Shown: in pieces, positions 21,938-27,986 of the stretch
Position numbering within the stretch: the first letter of the stretch is position 1
Layout of the letters: the number at the start of each line of letters is the position of its first letter
From: UBA11540 sp045536425
GTDB taxonomy: Bacteria > Bacillota > Clostridia > Oscillospirales > Ruminococcaceae
Direction of reading: 5' to 3'
Length of the DNA: 29,802 nt
Assembly (NCBI GenBank): GCA_045536425.1
Contig: JAZSNN010000014.1
Coordinates: 1 to 29,802 of the forward strand
Notes under the pieces: model-generated
The model's input: only the letters and a program-made list of their open reading frames with translations
What the model was told of the DNA's origin: nothing
The model's database searches: none
Program-made: the position numbers and the translations under genes

Positions 21938-21955
21938 CAGTTTCGTCACTAATGT

Positions 21956-22042
21956 GGAGAGATGTCCGAGCGGTTTAAGGAGCTAGTCTTGAAAACTAGT
22001 GACTCGCGAGAGCCGTGGGTTCGAATCCCACTCTCTCCGCCA
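21956..22042 (+). tRNA. tRNA-Ser (TGA anticodon)
   Basis: 87-nt class II tRNA with a long variable arm. Acceptor GGAGAGA pairs TCTCTCC, the anticodon loop is CTTGAAA (TGA), the T loop is GGTTCGAATCC, and CCA is encoded. It reads UCA/UCN serine codons. Confidence 0.97.
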
Positions 22043-22075
22043 CAAAAAAATACCAAGCCGAGAACGGCACCACAT

Positions 22076-22166
22076 GGAGAAGTACTCAAGTTGGTGACGA
22101 GGCGCCCCTGCTAAGGGCGTAGGTCGGGAAACCGGCGCGAGGGTTCGAGTCCCTCCTTCTCCGCCA
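22076..22166 (+). tRNA. tRNA-Ser (GCT anticodon)
   Basis: 91-nt class II tRNA; acceptor GGAGAAG pairs CTTCTCC, the anticodon loop CTGCTAA gives GCT, variable arm GTCGGGAAACCGGC, T arm GGGTTCGAGTCCC, CCA encoded. It reads AGC/AGU. Confidence 0.97.
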
Positions 22167-22220
22167 AAACAAAAACCACCCACACGGGTGGTTTTTGTTT
22201 TGGCTGGAGGGACTCGAACC
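22142..22220. repeat. Inverted copy of a tRNA-Ser 3' end around the terminator
   Basis: GGTTCGAGTCCCTCC of the tRNA T arm (22142-22156) returns as its exact reverse complement at 22206-22220, outside the 19-bp terminator arms. The right copy lacks the six bases TTCTCC that complete the left acceptor arm. Confidence 0.85.
22163..22204 (+). terminator. Terminator of the tRNA-Ser operon
   Basis: GCCAAAACAAAAACCACCC is followed after ACAC by its exact 19-nt reverse complement. The 3' arm is T-rich (GGTTTTTGTTTT), giving an efficient terminator. The symmetry continues into a second, larger inverted repeat. Confidence 0.9.
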
Positions 22221-22385
22221 AGAAATGGGAGCGAAGAAGTTGCAAAGCAACGCACTGAGCGACAGAGAAACAGTCCGGTGGACTGTTTCGACATTTTTCC
22301 AAAGGAGCGAAAGCGACTGCGATAAAGTCCCTCCGTTTTGTTCGCACCAACGGCAAGAGGAACCGAGTCCCGATTTCTCAAATCC
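22221..22385. other. Unassigned hairpin-rich element between tRNA-Ser and nadE
   Basis: Not coding with any confidence. It holds GAAACAGTCC-GGT-GGACTGTTTC (perfect 10-bp hairpin near 22266-22290), GTTGC-AAA-GCAAC (near 22239) and AGTCCCTCCG/GAGTCCC fragments resembling tRNA T-arm pieces. It may be a small dispersed repeat or a decayed tRNA-targeted insertion. Confidence 0.45.
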
Positions 22386-22388
22386 ACA

Positions 22389-22417
22389 TTTACAAATTCC
22401 ACAATTTATGCTATACT
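22389..22417 (+). promoter_or_regulatory. Promoter of nadE
   Basis: TTTACA, 17 bp, TATACT. Confidence 0.75.
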
Positions 22418-22440
22418 CAAACTTGAAAGTAGGTGCTTTT

Positions 22441-23187
22441 ATGCCTGATATGAGAAAAATTAAAGACGAATGTGTGCAGTGGATACGGGATTTTTTTGAG
22501 AAAAACGGCAAGGATTGCAATGCCGTTGTCGGTATCTCGGGCGGAAAGGACAGCTCGATTGCGGCGGCTTTGTGCGTCGAGGCGCTCGGAAAAGACCGCG
22601 TTATCGGTGTTTTGATGCCTCAGGGCGACCAGCACGACATCGACAAAGCCTTTATGCTCGTAAATCACCTCGGAATCAAACACTACGTCGTGAATATAAA
22701 AGAAACGGTAGACGCGATTTTAAAAGCGCTCCCCGACGATTTAGAGGTCACAAAGCAATCGCGCGAGAATATCCCGCCTCGAATCAGAATGTCCACGCTG
22801 TATGCGGTTTCGCAGAGCGTAAACGGCAGAGTCTGCAACACCTGCAATCTCTCGGAGGATTGGGTCGGATACTCCACCCGCTACGGTGATTCCGTGGGCG
22901 ATTTCTCCCCGATGAGCAACCTCACCGTAACCGAGGTAAAGGAGATAGGACATCTTTTGGGTGTGCCTGCCGAGCTGGTTGAAAAGACCCCCATCGACGG
23001 ACTCTGCGGAAAGACCGACGAGGAAAATCTCGGCTTTACCTACGCTGTGCTCGACGAGTATATCCGCACGGGAAAAATCGATGACGAAAAGACAAAAGAG
23101 CTCATCGACCGCCGCCATAAACTCAATCTTTTCAAGCTTCAGTTGATGCCAAGCTTTGATTCCAAAATCGAGGTCAAGGCGGATTGA
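22441..23187 (+). CDS. nadE: NAD+ synthase (ammonia-dependent type)
   Basis: Catalyses the last step of NAD+ biosynthesis, amidation of deamido-NAD+ with ATP. The 248-aa sequence has the PP-loop SGGKDSS (about 33-39), the GVLMPQGDQHD segment, CNTCNLSEDWVGYSTRYGDSVGDF (start of it) for deamido-NAD binding, and the KTPIDGLCGKTDEENLG helix-loop near the C terminus. No glutaminase domain is present, so ammonia or a separate amidotransferase provides nitrogen. Start ATG at 22441 follows AGTAGGTG; the second in-frame ATG (22450) is possible. Reading upstream of 22441 runs into the non-coding hairpin element and is not real. Confidence 0.94.
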   Translation: MPDMRKIKDECVQWIRDFFEKNGKDCNAVVGISGGKDSSIAAALCVEALGKDRVIGVLMPQGDQHDIDKAFMLVNHLGIKHYVVNIKETVDAILKALPDDLEVTKQSRENIPPRIRMSTLYAVSQSVNGRVCNTCNLSEDWVGYSTRYGDSVGDFSPMSNLTVTEVKEIGHLLGVPAELVEKTPIDGLCGKTDEENLGFTYAVLDEYIRTGKIDDEKTKELIDRRHKLNLFKLQLMPSFDSKIEVKAD

Positions 23188-23218
23188 CAAAAATTACCAC
23201 CCAAGACAGAAAACAGCC

Positions 23219-23250
23219 AAAACCCGCATTTAATGCGGGGTTTCGTTTTA
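23219..23250 (+). terminator. Terminator of nadE
   Basis: AACCCGCAT and ATGCGGGGTT pair, followed by TTCGTTTTA. Confidence 0.8.
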
Positions 23251-23310
23251 TGGCTTATGCGGGCAAACCGTCAAAAAAGCAAAATCAACCAATATTCAAC
23301 ATCGATTTTA

Positions 23311-23339
23311 TTGACATAACTTTTCGTGTAGGATATACA
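23311..23339 (+). promoter_or_regulatory. Promoter before the DUF5050-like fragment and lipoprotein
   Basis: TTGACA, 17 bp, TATACA. It could serve the fragment and the lipoprotein gene after it. Confidence 0.65.
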
Positions 23340-23359
23340 AAAGCTATTCGCTCAAGGAC

Positions 23360-23605
23360 GTGATCTATTTTACCGTGAACAACGGTTGGCTTTATTATGC
23401 AAAGAGAGAATCGGAGATTACCGCCTACTATAAAGCGAGTCTTGATATGAGCGAGACTGTTGAGCTGATAACCGTCAGTGATTCATATGACATTATGTAT
23501 ATGTGCGTTGTGGACGAATGGCTATACTTCCCCAATGCAGAAGACCGCGGAAAGATGTACCGCGTGAAAATCGACGGCTCAGGAGAGATCGAGCTTGTAA
23601 ATTAG
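23360..23605 (+). pseudogene. DUF5050-like protein fragment
   Basis: An 81-residue frame (GTG start) resembling part of a DUF5050 beta-propeller-type extracellular domain: IYFTVNNGWLYYAKRE, then DEWLYFPNAEDRGKMYRVKID. Such domains normally sit in proteins of several hundred residues with a signal peptide; here there is no signal, no good ribosome site, and homologous-looking sequence (SLKDV) continues in frame upstream of the GTG until a stop. I take it as the remnant of a larger gene, though a small expressed protein cannot be excluded given the promoter upstream. The lipoprotein gene follows after 18 nt. Confidence 0.5.
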
Positions 23606-23623
23606 TCTGAAGGAGGGTAGAAA

Positions 23624-24340
23624 ATGCGAAAACTGCTTTTTTGTATAGCGATTGCGGTCTTTTCCTTGACTGCGTGCAACGGCGACATAGCGCCTTCGTC
23701 CGATACAAGCGCGGACAAGGTTTCTTCTACCGCTTCATCTGTTGAAGAAACCTCAAGTGCCGACATAAGCGACACTGTTTCCGCAGACGCCACTTCAAGC
23801 ACCGTAGAAGAAATCCTCACCATCGACGAGGCGTTTGAAGCATATCTAAAGGGCGAGATTTCCGCTACTGACGGTTCAGAGAAAAGGTACGTATATCAGC
23901 ACACCTGCATAAGCGACGGTAAGGAAGGCATAGATACCTATGCACTGTATGACGTTACGGGAGACGGAGTGCCCGAATTGCATCTGCACTTTATGGGATA
24001 TGAAATTCTGATGTGCCAAAACGGAAAGCTCGTTACCATCTACGATTCTCGCACCAACCTTCAGCACGGACCGATTACCCTTCTCGAAAACGGTGCTATG
24101 CTCGAAGAACATACAACCTTTGAAACAATGTATACCTACACCACTTTTGATTCCGACGGAACAACCGACAAAACCGAGTTTGGTTTGTTGGAATATGAAG
24201 ACGAAACACAAAGCGAGTACTGGTTTGGGGACTCAAACAAAAAGGTCACCAAACAAGAGTTCGACGAACTGACAAAGGATATTTTTGCGGCAGCAGAAAA
24301 GAAAGCCGAGCTCGACTGGATAGAATGGACGCCACAGTAA
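23624..24340 (+). CDS. Putative lipoprotein with Ser/Thr-rich linker
   Basis: A 238-aa surface lipoprotein: signal peptide with lipobox LTAC (Cys18), an Asp/Ser/Thr-rich linker (about 20-65), then a globular domain beginning LTIDEAFEAYLKGEI and containing ALYDVTGDGVPELHLHFMGYEIL, a pattern of an Asp-rich loop seen in many clostridial lipoproteins of unknown role. ATG follows GAAGGAGGG. It resembles the lipoprotein at 17915-18553 in layout (short lipid anchor, Ser/Thr linker), not in its C-terminal domain. Function unknown. Confidence 0.75.
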   Translation: MRKLLFCIAIAVFSLTACNGDIAPSSDTSADKVSSTASSVEETSSADISDTVSADATSSTVEEILTIDEAFEAYLKGEISATDGSEKRYVYQHTCISDGKEGIDTYALYDVTGDGVPELHLHFMGYEILMCQNGKLVTIYDSRTNLQHGPITLLENGAMLEEHTTFETMYTYTTFDSDGTTDKTEFGLLEYEDETQSEYWFGDSNKKVTKQEFDELTKDIFAAAEKKAELDWIEWTPQ

Positions 24341-24375
24341 ACAAAACCCCGTCATTCGACGGGGTTTTGTTCGTT
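24340..24375. terminator. Terminator after the lipoprotein, overlapping a convergent gene
   Basis: AACAAAACCCCGTC and GACGGGGTTTTGTT pair around ATTC. The right arm also encodes the last codons of the convergent Cys-rich gene. Confidence 0.88.
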
Positions 24376-24543
24376 TATCAGGTTATACTTTTGTAGTTCG
24401 TTTCTGCGAAAAACCGATAAGGTTTTTTCGTCCACCGAAACATACTCACACTCTTTGCACATTCCTTGAATATCCAAAGAAACACTTTTCAGACAACAAG
24501 CGCCATCTTTCCAATATATACAAAACACGTTCTCACACTTCAA
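24352..24543 (-). CDS. Small cysteine-rich protein (63 aa), probably zinc-binding
   Basis: 63 residues starting MKCENVFCIYWKDGACCLK, with six cysteines in C-x4-C and C-x2-C-type pairs (CENVFC, CC, CKEC) that could hold zinc. Similar Cys-rich small proteins occur widely in Clostridia, without a function known to me. The TTG start at 24543 is chosen because GGGGTGAT lies 5 nt upstream. A promoter (TTGATA, 17 bp, TATATT; 24564-24592) precedes it. It is divergent from an Xre regulator gene. The stop codon lies inside the hairpin of the neighbouring lipoprotein terminator. Confidence 0.7.
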   Translation of the reverse strand: MKCENVFCIYWKDGACCLKSVSLDIQGMCKECEYVSVDEKTLSVFRRNELQKYNLINEQNPVE

Positions 24544-24563
24544 AAAATCACCCCTTTTACTAT

Positions 24564-24592
24564 AATATAGCTTAAAATTCTTCAAATATCAA
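24564..24592 (-). promoter_or_regulatory. Promoter of the Cys-rich gene
   Basis: TTGATA, 17 bp, TATATT on the minus strand. Confidence 0.7.
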
Positions 24593-24613
24593 GTACTCGA
24601 AGTATTTTAAAGA

Positions 24614-24629
24614 TGAAACGACCTATACT
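24614..24629 (+). promoter_or_regulatory. Operator-like motif before the Xre gene
   Basis: TGAAACGACCTATACT, nearly the same as TGAAACTGACCTATAAT at 17532-17548. Both cover a -10-like hexamer of a plus-strand gene next to an Xre gene. Confidence 0.55.
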
Positions 24630-24662
24630 TTTATCGAGAAACTGAAGCATAGGGGCGATTTT

Positions 24663-24902
24663 ATGAAACTCAATCAAGCTGTTTCCGAGAGGATAAAGGA
24701 GCTTTGTGCTGAGAGGAAGATAACTCAGTACGGACTATATATGAAAAGCGGAGTTCCGCAATCCACACTCAGCACCATAACAAACTGCACTTTTGAGAGT
24801 ATGAAACTCAGGATAATCTATGAGATTTGCGAGGGGTTTGAGATAAGTCTTGAGGAGTTTTTCAACTCGCCGTTATTTTCTCGCGAAAACTTGGAAGATT
24901 AG
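24663..24902 (+). CDS. Xre-family helix-turn-helix regulator
   Basis: A 79-aa Cro/C1-type regulator: ERIKELCAERKITQYGLYMK, GVPQSTLSTITN (turn and recognition helix) and LRIIYEICEGFEISLEEFFN (closing helix). Start ATG follows GGGGCGAT. It is divergent from the Cys-rich gene and precedes ilvE, which has its own promoter. The operator-like motif in front suggests autoregulation. Confidence 0.85.
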   Translation: MKLNQAVSERIKELCAERKITQYGLYMKSGVPQSTLSTITNCTFESMKLRIIYEICEGFEISLEEFFNSPLFSRENLED

Positions 24903-24905
24903 CCC

Positions 24906-24934
24906 TTGACACAGCGGTAAAATCGCTGTAAACT
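24906..24934 (+). promoter_or_regulatory. ilvE promoter with palindromic spacer
   Basis: TTGACA, 17 bp, TAAACT. The spacer is CAGCG-GTAAAAT-CGCTG, a 5-bp inverted repeat between the hexamers, a possible repressor site. Confidence 0.75.
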
Positions 24935-24955
24935 AAAATAAATATTCGACAATCT

Positions 24956-24978
24956 CAGCCTTGCCGAAAGCGAGGCTG
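24956..24978 (+). promoter_or_regulatory. Leader hairpin of ilvE
   Basis: CAGCCTTGC and GCGAGGCTG pair over 9 bp (one G-U) with loop CGAAA, followed by TTTGGCTTT. It may be a weak attenuator or a stability element; no leader peptide is visible. Confidence 0.5.
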
Positions 24979-25001
24979 TTTGGCTTTACGGAGGGATTTC
25001 A

Positions 25002-26063
25002 ATGGAAATCAAAATCACGAAAAACACAGTACACGGACAGATGCCCCCTGCCGACCAGCTCGGCTTTGGCGAATACTTCACCGACCATATGTTTTTGATG
25101 GACTACGACCGCGAAAACGGTTGGCACGATGCGAGAATAGTGCCCTACGGAAACTTAAGCTTTTCACCCGCGGCAAACGTTTTTCACTACGGCGCAGAGG
25201 TCTTTGAGGGTATGAAGGCATACCGCCGCGACGATGGCGAGGTACAGCTTTTCAGACCTTGGGAAAACGTTAAAAGACTCAACCGCTCCTGCGAGAGAAT
25301 GGGTCTTCCTCAGCTTGATGAGAACGATGCTCTCGAGGCTATCAAAAAGCTTGTTGAGATCGACAAGGACTGGGTACCTTCCGCAAAGGGAACATCACTT
25401 TATATCCGTCCGTTCGTAATCGCAACCGACCCCAAACTCGGACTTCACGGCGTTCACAACGCAATGTTTATTGTAATTCTTTCCCCCGTTGGAAGCTACT
25501 ATAAAGAGGGTATCAACCCCGTCAAGATTATGCTTGAAACCGAGGACGTCCGCGCAGTACGCGGCGGTACGGGCTATGCAAAGTGCGGCGGTAACTACGC
25601 GGCAAGTAACCGCGCAGGCGACAGAGCGGCACAGAAGGGCTACACACAGGTTTTGTGGCTCGACGGCGTTGAGAGAAAGTACATCGAGGAAGTCGGTGCA
25701 ATGAACGTAATGTTCAAAATCGACGGCAAGGTTGTCACCCCCGCGCTCACAGGCTCGATTCTCCCCGGTATCACCCGCGATTCCTGCCTTACGATGCTCA
25801 GAAGCTGGGGTATCGAGGTCGAGGAAAGACTCATCAGCATCGACGAGCTGATACAAGCGGCTGACAACGGCAAGCTCGAGGAGGCTTGGGGAACAGGTAC
25901 TGCGGCGGTTGTTTCTCCCATCGGCGAACTCAACTACAACGGCAAGAGCGTTGTGGTGAATAACTTCGAAATCGGAGAAACTGCACAGAAGCTCTACGAC
26001 GAGCTCACGGGACTCCAGTGGGGCAACAAACCCGATACATTCGGCTGGACCTGCAAGATATAA
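25002..26063 (+). CDS. ilvE: Branched-chain amino acid aminotransferase
   Basis: PLP-dependent fold-type IV transaminase that interconverts Leu/Ile/Val and their 2-oxo acids. The 353-aa protein has the BCAT-II layout: HYGAEVFEGMKAYR, FRPWENVKRLNRSCERM, catalytic Lys in GGTGYAKCGGNYA (Lys194), QVLWLDGVERKYIEEVGAMNV and the phosphate-binding LTGSILPGITR. Start ATG follows ACGGAGGG. Monocistronic with a promoter, a leader hairpin and a strong terminator. No neighbouring ilv or leu genes. Confidence 0.96.
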   Translation: MEIKITKNTVHGQMPPADQLGFGEYFTDHMFLMDYDRENGWHDARIVPYGNLSFSPAANVFHYGAEVFEGMKAYRRDDGEVQLFRPWENVKRLNRSCERMGLPQLDENDALEAIKKLVEIDKDWVPSAKGTSLYIRPFVIATDPKLGLHGVHNAMFIVILSPVGSYYKEGINPVKIMLETEDVRAVRGGTGYAKCGGNYAASNRAGDRAAQKGYTQVLWLDGVERKYIEEVGAMNVMFKIDGKVVTPALTGSILPGITRDSCLTMLRSWGIEVEERLISIDELIQAADNGKLEEAWGTGTAAVVSPIGELNYNGKSVVVNNFEIGETAQKLYDELTGLQWGNKPDTFGWTCKI

Positions 26064-26068
26064 TGATA

Positions 26069-26106
26069 ACGGCGTTTCGCAAAAAGCGAAACGCCGTCTT
26101 TGTTTT
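26069..26106 (+). terminator. Terminator of ilvE
   Basis: ACGGCGTTTCGC/GCGAAACGCCGT 12-bp stem with loop AAAAA and a following CTTTGTTTT. The T run overlaps the stop codon of the convergent S1-domain gene. Confidence 0.92.
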
Positions 26107-27028
26107 AAAAAACCGTTTCAATCACCTTGTCACAGCAGTCGGGGGAGTAGCAGAAGCGGTCGATGTGGGATTCGTCGGTAAAATAATTTGGCAAAGAGGC
26201 TGTATAATCCGCATCAAAAGCGTCAACAATAATAAGTTTGACCTTCATTTTTTCGGGAATGAGGCTTTTTATGTAAACGCTCGCGTGCTGACCTGGGAAG
26301 ACGTCCTCTCTCGGCTCTGCAAGACCCGCGAGATTTGGTGTCAGCTCCACGAAAACGCCATATGGCTCGACCGAGCGGATGATACCCGCCACAGTTTCTC
26401 CCGCGCGAAAGAGCGAAGCGTTTTGCTCCCACGTGCCAAGCAGCTCCTTGTGCGAAAGGGTCACACGCAGACTCTCGGGGTCGATGGACGCGACCACCGC
26501 CTTGATATAATCCCCAACGCGAAAGCGGTCGGACGGGTGAGAGATGCGCGACACCGAAATCATATCAATCGGCATCAGCGAAACGATACCGCAACCGATA
26601 TCGGCAAACGCGCCAAACTGCTCCAAATGGGTAACGCGACAATCCAAAACGTCGCCCATAGATAGATTTTTCACGAATTTTTCAAGACATTCCTCCTGCA
26701 CCTCGCGACGCGAGAGGATGGGACTTCCATCCTTCTCAAAGCCCTTTATGCGAAAGACAACGGGCTTGTTAACGCGCGAGATTATCGCAATATCGCGGGT
26801 GGAGCTGTCCTCGATTCCGATAGCACATTCCTTTCGCGGAATGACACCGCGACAGCATCCCATATCTACTATCAGGTTGTGGTCACAGTCGCAGGCAATC
26901 GCCCTCGCTTCGAGGATTTTCCCCACGGCAAAAGCCTCCTGCAACGCACCGAAATTTTTGAAACACATTCTGTTTTGAAAAGACTCCGACAGCACGCCCT
27001 CGGGTCTGTAAACGGTCTGTACCGACAT
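26105..27028 (-). CDS. S1-domain RNA-binding protein (RpsA-like)
   Basis: A 307-aa protein with three S1-type OB folds: an N-terminal one (about 30-95, GKILEARAIACDCDHNLIVD), a clear one at about 120-195 (GDVLDCRVTHLEQFGAFADI, RFRVGDYIKAVV) and one at about 205-275 (GETVAGIIRSVEPYGVFVEL). This is the layout of the shorter clostridial S1 homologues, which may bind mRNA on the ribosome; it is much shorter than E. coli S1 (557 aa). ATG at 27028 follows AGGGAGTG. That ribosome site is part of an 8-bp inverted repeat with a sequence 23 nt upstream. No obvious promoter of its own. Confidence 0.82.
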   Translation of the reverse strand: MSVQTVYRPEGVLSESFQNRMCFKNFGALQEAFAVGKILEARAIACDCDHNLIVDMGCCRGVIPRKECAIGIEDSSTRDIAIISRVNKPVVFRIKGFEKDGSPILSRREVQEECLEKFVKNLSMGDVLDCRVTHLEQFGAFADIGCGIVSLMPIDMISVSRISHPSDRFRVGDYIKAVVASIDPESLRVTLSHKELLGTWEQNASLFRAGETVAGIIRSVEPYGVFVELTPNLAGLAEPREDVFPGQHASVYIKSLIPEKMKVKLIIVDAFDADYTASLPNYFTDESHIDRFCYSPDCCDKVIETVF

Positions 27029-27036
27029 TTGAAACA

Positions 27037-27075
27037 CTCCCTAGTTTTTTCTTTGCTAATGTATATGCTAGGGAG
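27037..27075 (-). promoter_or_regulatory. Inverted repeat covering the S1 gene ribosome site
   Basis: On the minus strand CTCCCTAG (27068-27075) is followed 23 nt later by CTAGGGAG (27037-27044), which contains the Shine-Dalgarno sequence. Pairing would hide the ribosome site. Confidence 0.6.
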
Positions 27076-27077
27076 AG

Positions 27078-27117
27078 ATAAAAAAAGAACGGAGAACCGA
27101 ATTAGGTTCTCCGTTTT
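27078..27117 (-). terminator. Terminator of the nth-exporter operon
   Basis: ACGGAGAACC and GGTTCTCCGT (10-bp stem) followed by TCTTTTTTT on the minus strand. Confidence 0.9.
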
Positions 27118-27118
27118 G

Positions 27119-27985
27119 TCATATCACAAAATTTGCGACCGTTCCGCACGCGACACCGATAAAGTATAAAAGCGCGAGGACGATAAAATTTTCTTTGTGG
27201 TTTTTGTTGTCTTTGAACAGCACCAAAAGTCCAAGTCCCGCCGACGAGCAGAGTCCCGCGATGACCGAGCCGATGCTCAGCGCTCCCTCAATGTACATCT
27301 GCGCGATAATTGCCGATGCCGCACAGTTTGGAATAAGTCCCACAAGTCCCGTCAAAAACGGCTGGAACAGGCTGTTTGTCAGAAGGAATTTCGAAAGACT
27401 TTCCTCACCGACAAGCTCGATGAGAAGTCCGAGTCCAAACGATGCGATAAAAAGGAATATCCAGACCGAAGCGGTGCGCTTCAGTGCATTTACCCAAAAC
27501 GCCTTTGGGGAGTTGCAGGAGCAACCGCAGCCCTCGTGGCAATGGTCGTCGTGGTGCTCTTGCAGGTGGTGGTTTACGTGCTCGTGGTTGAGCTTTTTGA
27601 AGATGATGTCAACAACGTATCCCGCCACAACCGCAATCACGAATTTAACAAGAAGCAAAAACAAAACGTCTTTAAATTTGCTCGGGTCGCTCATCAAAAT
27701 GACAAGCGCTTCGTCAGAGGTCGAGAGAAAAATCGCCAAAACCGTGCCAAGCGAGATTACTCTGTCGGCAAAGAAATTCGCGCCGATGACCGAAAAGCCA
27801 CACTGCGGAATGAGTCCGAGTGCCGAGCCAACCAAAACGCCCGCTTTTCCCGACCTTGAAAGAATATTCATTGTTTTTTCGCCTGCTCTGTGCTCGATAA
27901 ACTCCAGAAGCAGAAAAGCTATCAAAAGAAACGGAAGCATCTTTAAGGTGTCTATAAATGAATGCTCCAAAACGTGAATCAGCAT
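27119..27985 (-). CDS. Putative heavy-metal/manganese exporter (ArsP_2 family)
   Basis: A 288-aa membrane protein of the putative 10TM heavy-metal exporter family. Two homologous halves carry matching motifs: GLIPQCGFSVIGANFFADRVIS and GLIPNCAASAIIAQMYIEGALS, each with a Pro-x-Cys pair in the membrane, typical of the ArsP/permease fold. Between them is a soluble His/Cys-rich loop (about 134-157: HEHVNHHLQEHHDDHCHEGCGCSC) that should bind metal ions. Its start follows the nth stop by 1 nt (ribosome site GAGAGGA inside nth), so the two are co-translated. Substrate unknown. Confidence 0.8.
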   Translation of the reverse strand: MLIHVLEHSFIDTLKMLPFLLIAFLLLEFIEHRAGEKTMNILSRSGKAGVLVGSALGLIPQCGFSVIGANFFADRVISLGTVLAIFLSTSDEALVILMSDPSKFKDVLFLLLVKFVIAVVAGYVVDIIFKKLNHEHVNHHLQEHHDDHCHEGCGCSCNSPKAFWVNALKRTASVWIFLFIASFGLGLLIELVGEESLSKFLLTNSLFQPFLTGLVGLIPNCAASAIIAQMYIEGALSIGSVIAGLCSSAGLGLLVLFKDNKNHKENFIVLALLYFIGVACGTVANFVI

Positions 27986-27986
27986 A

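Noticed and set aside
22195..22440. N-terminal extension of nadE
   Set aside because: The extended frame crosses a terminator arm, an inverted tRNA piece and the nadE promoter; the start with a ribosome site is at 22441.
21983..22520. Overlapping minus-strand frames across the tRNA-Ser genes
   Set aside because: They translate tRNA genes and the terminator; such frames are well-known spurious predictions.
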